A stretch of DNA of 24,560 nt, from the IMG/VR virus record IMGVR_UViG_3300037132_000107, positions 1 through 24,560 of that record. One strand, given 5' to 3'. Each line of letters begins with the position of its first letter. Positions within the stretch are counted from its first letter, which is position 1. The stretch comes from a virus. A model generated the notes under the pieces. That model was not told the DNA's origin, searched no databases, and saw only the letters and a program-made list of their open reading frames with translations. Position numbers and translations under genes: made by a program. This document shows positions 21,016 to 24,560 of the stretch, in pieces.

Positions 21016-21053
21016 AACGCCAAGGCTACCTCGGCGCAGGGTGGGCGCGATGA
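20919..21053 (+). other. A_AAG_GGA slippery site and -1 frame extension
   Basis: AAAGGGA (20919-20925) is a canonical X_XXY_YYZ heptamer in the correct phase for the upstream frame (ATA AAG GGA). After a -1 slip the frame continues TGWRNAGLPASRVSIDSLPV and on to RMKRQGYLGAGWAR, stopping at 21053 with ATGA over the next gene. The extension has no plausible independent start nearby. No strong downstream pseudoknot was identified by eye. Confidence 0.5.
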
Positions 21054-21514
21054 CAAGAAACCAAATTGAAGTGGCGGGACGACTTTTCTTCGATCTCTTT
21101 CCTGACAACACGGAGGTGATCGACGGCGACCATCCAAAGATGGAAAAGATCTTCGATGCCTTCAGGGCGGTGATGAAAGAGCAGAGCACTAGTTACCTGG
21201 CGATAGAGCGCAGGCTGAGCCAAATGGCGGGCGAGTACGAACGGTTATACAACGAGATCCTTGGGCCGATGCTGACCCGCTGCCGATTCGCTCAGGACGC
21301 TGAACACGGTGGCCCAGGACATGACGATACACACACGCCGCATGATTGGGCTGAGTTCATCCGGAAGTTTGCGGGGCGTGCCGAGTATCAGGGGCAGTTC
21401 ATCGAGAACGCCGAAGCCGTTGGCCGGTACCAGGAATACATGATCGCAGTCGCCGGACTTGCGATATCGGCTGTGCTGAGTTCCCAGCGCAAAGTTAGGG
21501 GAGAATCCGCGTGA
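21050..21514 (+). CDS. conserved-type phage hypothetical protein
   Basis: A 154-residue mostly helical protein from ATG 21050. The segment GHDDTHTPHDWAEFIRKFAG followed by a long helix with GRYQEYMIAVAGLAISAVLS is a pattern I associate with small phage proteins of unknown function; the HDD...HDW cluster might bind metal. Its start overlaps the -1 frame end at 21053, supporting that frame. Confidence 0.7.
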   Translation: MTRNQIEVAGRLFFDLFPDNTEVIDGDHPKMEKIFDAFRAVMKEQSTSYLAIERRLSQMAGEYERLYNEILGPMLTRCRFAQDAEHGGPGHDDTHTPHDWAEFIRKFAGRAEYQGQFIENAEAVGRYQEYMIAVAGLAISAVLSSQRKVRGESA

Positions 21515-21834
21515 AACGCCCTACTGTTCGCCAAACACACGCTATGTGTGAATCGTTGAATGCGCGGGCCGTGATCGTGCTGGCGTTCTCTCAGGACGGC
21601 ATAGCAGGCGCGTCCTACGGAGAAACGAAACGGGAGTGCCAGCAGGTAGGCTATACCCTCGATAAGATCGTGGAAGCGCTGGAAGGCGGGCAGATACCAG
21701 TCTGGGCCACGCCCGACCGCGCACAAGAGGAACGCCGGGCGCAAGAGGAAGGCGATTGGTGCCACGAATGCAAAACTCCCCTTTCGTGCTGTAACTGCGA
21801 CCGCGAACTGGCATACACACCGGAGTCCGAATGA
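21511..21834 (+). CDS. hypothetical protein with C-terminal zinc knuckle
   Basis: A 107-residue protein with GTG 21511 (GGGGAG upstream, GTGA overlap). The N-terminal domain reads ESLNARAVIVLAFSQDGIAG then ASYGETKRECQQVGYTLDKI, a small alpha/beta pattern seen in phage accessory proteins. The C-terminus has CHECKTPLSCCNC, likely zinc-binding. Function unknown. Confidence 0.7.
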   Translation: MKRPTVRQTHAMCESLNARAVIVLAFSQDGIAGASYGETKRECQQVGYTLDKIVEALEGGQIPVWATPDRAQEERRAQEEGDWCHECKTPLSCCNCDRELAYTPESE

Positions 21835-22040
21835 GAGGTACCGTGTGGGCGTGCCAAACCGTCTCGGGATGAAGGACTGCATTCGAGGCGATCCGCGCCA
21901 AGATCATCTACGGCGGGAGCGTCAAGCGCGGCAAGTTCGGGGAGTCGCCGGTGGACGAGGAAATCTTCGCAGAGATGACGCGCCCGGTTGTGGAAACTCC
22001 ACAGTCCGACGCCGAAAAGGAGACGGAAGGTGGTCAGTGA
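21831..22040 (+). pseudogene. short gene interrupted by in-frame TGA
   Basis: ATG 21831 (ATGA overlap) opens MRGTVWACQTVSG, then an in-frame TGA at 21870-21872, after which the same frame continues with protein-like sequence (TAFEAIRAKIIYGGSVKRGK, GESPVDEEIFAEMT) to a TGA at 22038. The second part has strongly coding-like codons but no ATG; ATG 21869 overlaps the internal stop but is in another frame and would need a +1 shift within three codons. A GTG at 21951 with GGGGAG upstream could express the last 29 residues. It may be a decayed gene, readthrough, or a sequence error. Confidence 0.5.
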
Positions 22041-22091
22041 CTTTCACCACTCAAATCCGAATAGCCAGTATAAGTTAATCTGATTCTGTGG

Positions 22092-22541
22092 TCAAACGGC
22101 CAGGCAAGCCTTGAAGGCATCGAGCGCCCCGGCTCGCCCTGTGTCCAGGGCAGGGCGCAGATACGGCTGCGCGTGGAAGCCTACCCAGGTGCCATCGCGG
22201 TACGCGTAGATCCACGCCCCGGTGATTGGTACGCCCGTCTGCGGCAGGGCATACGGATACGTCCCGCGGCCACGAGTGCCCGTGCCGAACTCAACGAAGG
22301 CAGCGTATGCGGCGTCGTAGCTCACATACGAGGTGACGTGCTGCGATTTGACCATCGCCGTAAGGGTGACTTTGCCGCTGGCGGCGAGGTCGCCAGTCTC
22401 GCCCCGCGGACAGTTCACGTCGGCCTCTCCCAGGACGACGTTCGCCGCGGCTTCCGCGCCGACGAGCAACTTCGCGACAAGGGCGGTCTCGAATACCGCG
22501 AAGTTCTTCCCGGTGAAAACCGCCTTGGCCTTGAGGTTCAT
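22092..22541 (-). CDS. HK97-gp10-like tail completion/connector protein
   Basis: A 149-residue protein on the minus strand. The pattern fits the HK97 gp10 family: NVVLGEADVNCPRGETGDLA followed by SGKVTLT, then VSYDAAYAAFVEFGTGTRGR, and the closing AQPYLRPALD helix. Members join head to tail or set tail tube length. It is the third gene of a short minus-strand run. Being opposite to portal and terminase is unusual for this type of gene. Confidence 0.78.
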   Translation of the reverse strand: MNLKAKAVFTGKNFAVFETALVAKLLVGAEAAANVVLGEADVNCPRGETGDLAASGKVTLTAMVKSQHVTSYVSYDAAYAAFVEFGTGTRGRGTYPYALPQTGVPITGAWIYAYRDGTWVGFHAQPYLRPALDTGRAGALDAFKACLAV

Positions 22542-22548
22542 CTCACGA

Positions 22549-22716
22549 TCAGAGTAGCGCGCGGATGGTGGGCCAAGTCAAGTAGAGTGCCAAGAAGAAC
22601 ACGCCCCAGCAGAACGACGCATTGCCGTACCAGGGGGCCGCAGTGCAACACCACCAGGACTGGCCCAGGGCTGCGATGAGCAGCAGCAGCAGGGCCAGGA
22701 CAGCGACGAAGGTCAT
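22549..22716 (-). CDS. 55-residue two-helix membrane protein
   Basis: On the minus strand, ATG at 22716 immediately follows the TAA of the preceding gene. The product has two hydrophobic helices, residues 2-19 (TFVAVLALLLLLIAALGQ) and 34-48 (SFCWGVFFLALYLTW), linked by a Trp/Cys-rich loop (SWWCCTAAPWYG). Size and topology would allow a holin-like role, but no lysis gene is adjacent, so function stays open. The frame ends seven bases before the gp10-like gene. Confidence 0.65.
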   Translation of the reverse strand: MTFVAVLALLLLLIAALGQSWWCCTAAPWYGNASFCWGVFFLALYLTWPTIRALL

Positions 22717-23118
22717 TTACTTGCCGACCTTTCCGGCCGGGAAGTTCTGGTTCTGGCGCGCGAGGTCCACGTATTCCGTGCGAGCGCGATACGATTCCGG
22801 CGACTCGCCCGGCAGGTATTCCGGCGTTGTTTCGCCGTAGGTTTTCGCCATGCGGCCGGCGTGCTGCTCGGCGGTTTCTCCCGGGCGCACTTTCTTGTCC
22901 TCGATCACGGCCGCCTTGTGCTGCGGGCTCTCGTGCTCGGGCTGGTTGAGTTCGTGGACCAAGCTCACAAGTTGCTTCGAGGCCGTCTCGATTGCATCGA
23001 CCGCGCCCTGGTCTTCGTCGGACAGGACGCCCGCCGAAACCTGCAACTGATTGATTTTGAGATCCAAAGCGGCGACTGCCGCCTGGAGATTGGTGAAACT
23101 TTCGTTCGTCATGTCCAC
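22717..23118 (-). CDS. hypothetical protein, first gene of the minus-strand module
   Basis: A 133-residue hydrophilic protein. GTG 23118 has GGAG at nine bases; ATG 23112 is an alternative. Residues 5-60 form long helices (FTNLQAAVAALDLKINQLQV), likely a coiled coil. The rest is polar with a repeated pattern PGETAEQHAGRMAKTYGE then PGESPESYRARTEY, two similar 20-residue segments. The end is NFPAGKVGK. No family recognised; it might be a small tail or scaffold-type protein by position. Confidence 0.7.
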   Translation of the reverse strand: MDMTNESFTNLQAAVAALDLKINQLQVSAGVLSDEDQGAVDAIETASKQLVSLVHELNQPEHESPQHKAAVIEDKKVRPGETAEQHAGRMAKTYGETTPEYLPGESPESYRARTEYVDLARQNQNFPAGKVGK

Positions 23119-23130
23119 ACTTTAGCACTC

Positions 23131-23151
23131 CGTGCTACCATTTCGGGCATG
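23131..23151 (+). promoter_or_regulatory. start-proximal repeated element, copy 1
   Basis: CGTGCTACCATTTCGGGC runs directly into the ATG at 23149 with no Shine-Dalgarno site. TG-C-TACCAT resembles an extended -10 box ending eight bases before the start codon, which would give a leaderless message. Just upstream TAGCAC-tcc-GTGCTA (23123-23137) is a palindrome that overlaps it. An identical element precedes the gene at 23849. Confidence 0.5.
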
Positions 23152-23529
23152 AGCTTCGTTTCAATTGTCCGGAAGATTTTAGGAGTTGCGATGATCGTTG
23201 AGCATGATGCGGCGCCTCTCGCGGAAACCTTGTTTCCGTCATTCAGTCCAGAAATCTCAGCATTCGACAGCTTGGTGACGATGCTGACGGGGTCCATCGC
23301 CAAGCAAGAAGTGCAGACACCGAATGCTGCTGGGGAAGCTAAAAAGACCGCCGTTATCAGTGACTTTGACAGTCAACTGAAGCCGATTAACAATCTTCTT
23401 CAAGTGACAGGCTACCAGGTGTCATACGATTCTGCGGCGTTGAGCGCTGCTACCGATGCCTTCGTGGCAGCTTACAATCAAACAGCGGTGCTGAGGCAGT
23501 CGATTGTGATTACCAAGACCATCGCGTGA
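23149..23529 (+). CDS. hypothetical protein
   Basis: A 126-residue protein read divergently from the minus-strand module across a 30-base gap. ATG 23149 is chosen because the repeated element ends exactly there. The N-terminus MSFVSIVRKILGVAMIVEHD is weakly hydrophobic; the rest is helical and polar (FDSQLKPINNLLQVTGYQVS, then ATDAFVAAYNQTA). No family recognised. Its GTGA end overlaps the next start. Confidence 0.72.
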   Translation: MSFVSIVRKILGVAMIVEHDAAPLAETLFPSFSPEISAFDSLVTMLTGSIAKQEVQTPNAAGEAKKTAVISDFDSQLKPINNLLQVTGYQVSYDSAALSAATDAFVAAYNQTAVLRQSIVITKTIA

Positions 23530-23783
23530 CCCGTATGAGTGACCCAGTAATTTTAGAGTGGTCTGATCGGTGCGACGATCCGCGCATTGCACCGCACTTG
23601 CAGACGTTGGCGGATCAGTCCTTCGCGTCACTGATTTATATTGCGCGCTCGGTTGGCATCGATGCGGCTGCCGCGCCGTTCGATGTGATGGATGAACACG
23701 TCGGGAACGCCTGGAAGGCATGCATCGCGGAGTTCTTGGTGACCTTGCTGTCGCCCGTTCCGGATGGCATGCCGTCCAAATAG
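23526..23783 (+). CDS. hypothetical protein
   Basis: An 85-residue acidic protein from GTG 23526 (GTGA overlap) or ATG 23535. It contains MSDPVILEWSDRCDDPRIAP and several helical segments (AWKACIAEFLVTLLSPVPDG). No family recognised. It appears to form a two-gene unit with the gene before it. Confidence 0.65.
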   Translation: MTRMSDPVILEWSDRCDDPRIAPHLQTLADQSFASLIYIARSVGIDAAAAPFDVMDEHVGNAWKACIAEFLVTLLSPVPDGMPSK

Positions 23784-23830
23784 GCGTAGTCGAAGTACAA
23801 GAGGCAGCCGAATACCAGTGCCACAACACT

Positions 23831-23851
23831 CGTGCTACCATTTCGGGCATG
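23831..23851 (+). promoter_or_regulatory. start-proximal repeated element, copy 2
   Basis: The same CGTGCTACCATTTCGGGC plus ATGAG as at 23131 lies 700 bp downstream and again ends at a start codon without a Shine-Dalgarno site. The upstream palindrome of copy 1 is not conserved here (AACACTCGTGCTA). Confidence 0.5.
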
Positions 23852-24202
23852 AGGACAATCGCGATTCTGCTTTTCCTGGCGATCATCGCCACGGCTCAAA
23901 CTCCCCTCGTGCTTTTCACCGTCCCCGACATCTCCGGCACGGGTTCCGCCGTCCAACTGGCGGCCACCGGCACGGCCCGCTGGTGCCAACTGGTCGCGCC
24001 GGCCGGTAACACTTCCGTCGTTCGCTGGGGCGATTCGGTCATCACCACCAGTCGCGGATCGATCATCGCAGCCGGCGCCGGCCAATTCATTCCGCCAATG
24101 GTCGGGCCGAATCCCGGCGGCGGGAGTGGCGTGTTCTCGCTGAGCACGATCTATGTGCTGGTGCAGAGCGGCGACAAAATCACGGCGACGTGCGGGAGAT
24201 AA
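23849..24202 (+). CDS. exported hypothetical protein
   Basis: A 117-residue protein with a signal-peptide-like start (MRTIAILLFLAIIATAQTP, cleavage possibly after residue 16). The mature part is beta-rich and small (VLFTVPDISGTGSAVQLAAT, VRWGDSVITTSRGSIIAAGA, IYVLVQSGDKITATC) with two cysteines, resembling a compact beta-sandwich. No family recognised. It is followed with TAATG overlap by another exported-type gene. Confidence 0.7.
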   Translation: MRTIAILLFLAIIATAQTPLVLFTVPDISGTGSAVQLAATGTARWCQLVAPAGNTSVVRWGDSVITTSRGSIIAAGAGQFIPPMVGPNPGGGSGVFSLSTIYVLVQSGDKITATCGR

Positions 24203-24560
24203 TGACGATGCGACTCTTGATGATTCTGACGCTTTCGGCCAGCGCTGCCCTGGCGCAGTATTACCCTTTGGGTGGTGGAGGTGGAGGTGGTTCCCCCACA
24301 GGCGCGGCTGGGGGAGCACTCACTGGGACGTACCCCAATCCGGGTGTCGCCGGTTCTACTGCTGGCGCTACTGACCCCGCAACGTGCACGCCTGGGGTCA
24401 CACTCGACAACTGGAATACGACCTCAAGCGCGTGGCACTACTGCTCCGCAACAAATACTTGGGCGGCGGGCCGGAGTGTAATGGGCAATCTATCGATAGG
24501 GAATGCGTTGCTTATATGGACCCAAGGTTTCCGAATCTCGTACGTGGACGCGGATACACT
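24202..24560 (+). CDS. tail-fibre-type protein with signal peptide, 3'-partial
   Basis: ATG 24202 overlaps the previous stop; the frame stays open to the window end (119 codons). It begins with a signal-peptide-like segment (MTMRLLMILTLSASAALAQ), then a run of seven Gly, then AAGGALTGTYPNPGVAGSTA, a variant of the GGxLTGTYPNP motif common at the start of phage tail fibre and collagen-like adhesin modules. The following ATCTPGVTLDNWNTTSSAWHYC has a Cys-pair module. A signal peptide on a virion fibre is odd; host-type secreted adhesin captured by the phage is an alternative. Confidence 0.75.
   Translation, partial: MTMRLLMILTLSASAALAQYYPLGGGGGGGSPTGAAGGALTGTYPNPGVAGSTAGATDPATCTPGVTLDNWNTTSSAWHYCSATNTWAAGRSVMGNLSIGNALLIWTQGFRISYVDADT

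Noticed and set aside
21845-22078. 77-codon + frame rich in Arg/Gly
   Set aside because: It is the wrong frame of the segment with coding-like codons at 21873-22037; its composition is typical of a shadow frame.
22041-22091. Bidirectional terminator between converging genes
   Set aside because: No stem followed by T-run could be found in this 51-base stretch.
1-24560. tRNA genes, integrase and attachment sites
   Set aside because: No cloverleaf, tyrosine or serine recombinase motif, or terminal repeat was seen on either strand by eye.

Overview
The window is a stretch of a tailed double-stranded DNA phage or prophage (Caudoviricetes). It is GC-rich, densely packed and almost all on the + strand, with many ATGA, GTGA or TGATG start/stop overlaps. 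Hallmark phage genes fix the identity: a RecT/Bet-type annealing protein, Gp157, a RusA resolvase, a replication initiator, small and large terminase subunits, a portal, an SPP1-gp7/MuF-like minor head protein, an HK97-gp10-like protein and a tail-fibre-type gene. No integrase, clear CI-type repressor, capsid protein, tRNA or lysis gene was seen, so lifestyle is undetermined. The host is not identifiable from sequence alone; GC-rich codon use and a LTGTYPNPGV-type fibre would fit a soil bacterium (inference only).

Layout. 1-800: a small gene, a strong rho-independent terminator, an inverted array of 9-bp units, and a control region with two copies of an 18-bp palindrome. 807-6139: early recombination operon (small unknown genes, HTH protein, RecT/Bet, Gp157, ASCH, unknown, RusA). 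6112-7583: near-consensus promoter, structured leader and a replication initiator gene carrying a lambda-O-like internal origin (five helically phased TCCGCCA iterons, then a 30% GC tract with a 14-bp inverted repeat). 7567-11241: C5 cytosine methyltransferase, ParB-like protein, GNAT acetyltransferase, TerS and TerL. 11249-16114: near-consensus promoter and a cassette of RHH, zinc-finger, three glycosyltransferase-type genes, a truncated glycosyltransferase duplicate and a class I methyltransferase, lying between TerL and portal. 16149-19456: portal, minor head protein and KTSC protein.

19463-22040: an accessory block opened by a second copy of the control element seen near position 714. It contains a 21-unit pentapeptide-repeat protein, a gene whose reading frame appears to shift by -1 at an A_AAG_GGA heptamer, and a short gene interrupted by an in-frame TGA. 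22092-23118: a three-gene minus-strand module (HK97-gp10-like protein, 55-aa membrane protein, unknown). 23149-24560: + strand genes, two of which share an identical start-proximal element, ending in a fibre-type gene with a signal peptide that runs off the window.

The likely logic is early recombination and replication genes from the left control region and the 6112 promoter, packaging and head genes to the right, and modification genes (DNA methylation, glycosylation, acetylation) interleaved. The repeated operator at 714 and 19465 suggests that the left operon and the right accessory block share a regulator. The most unusual items are the intragenic origin, the shared duplicated control element, the candidate programmed frameshift and the glycosyltransferase cassette.
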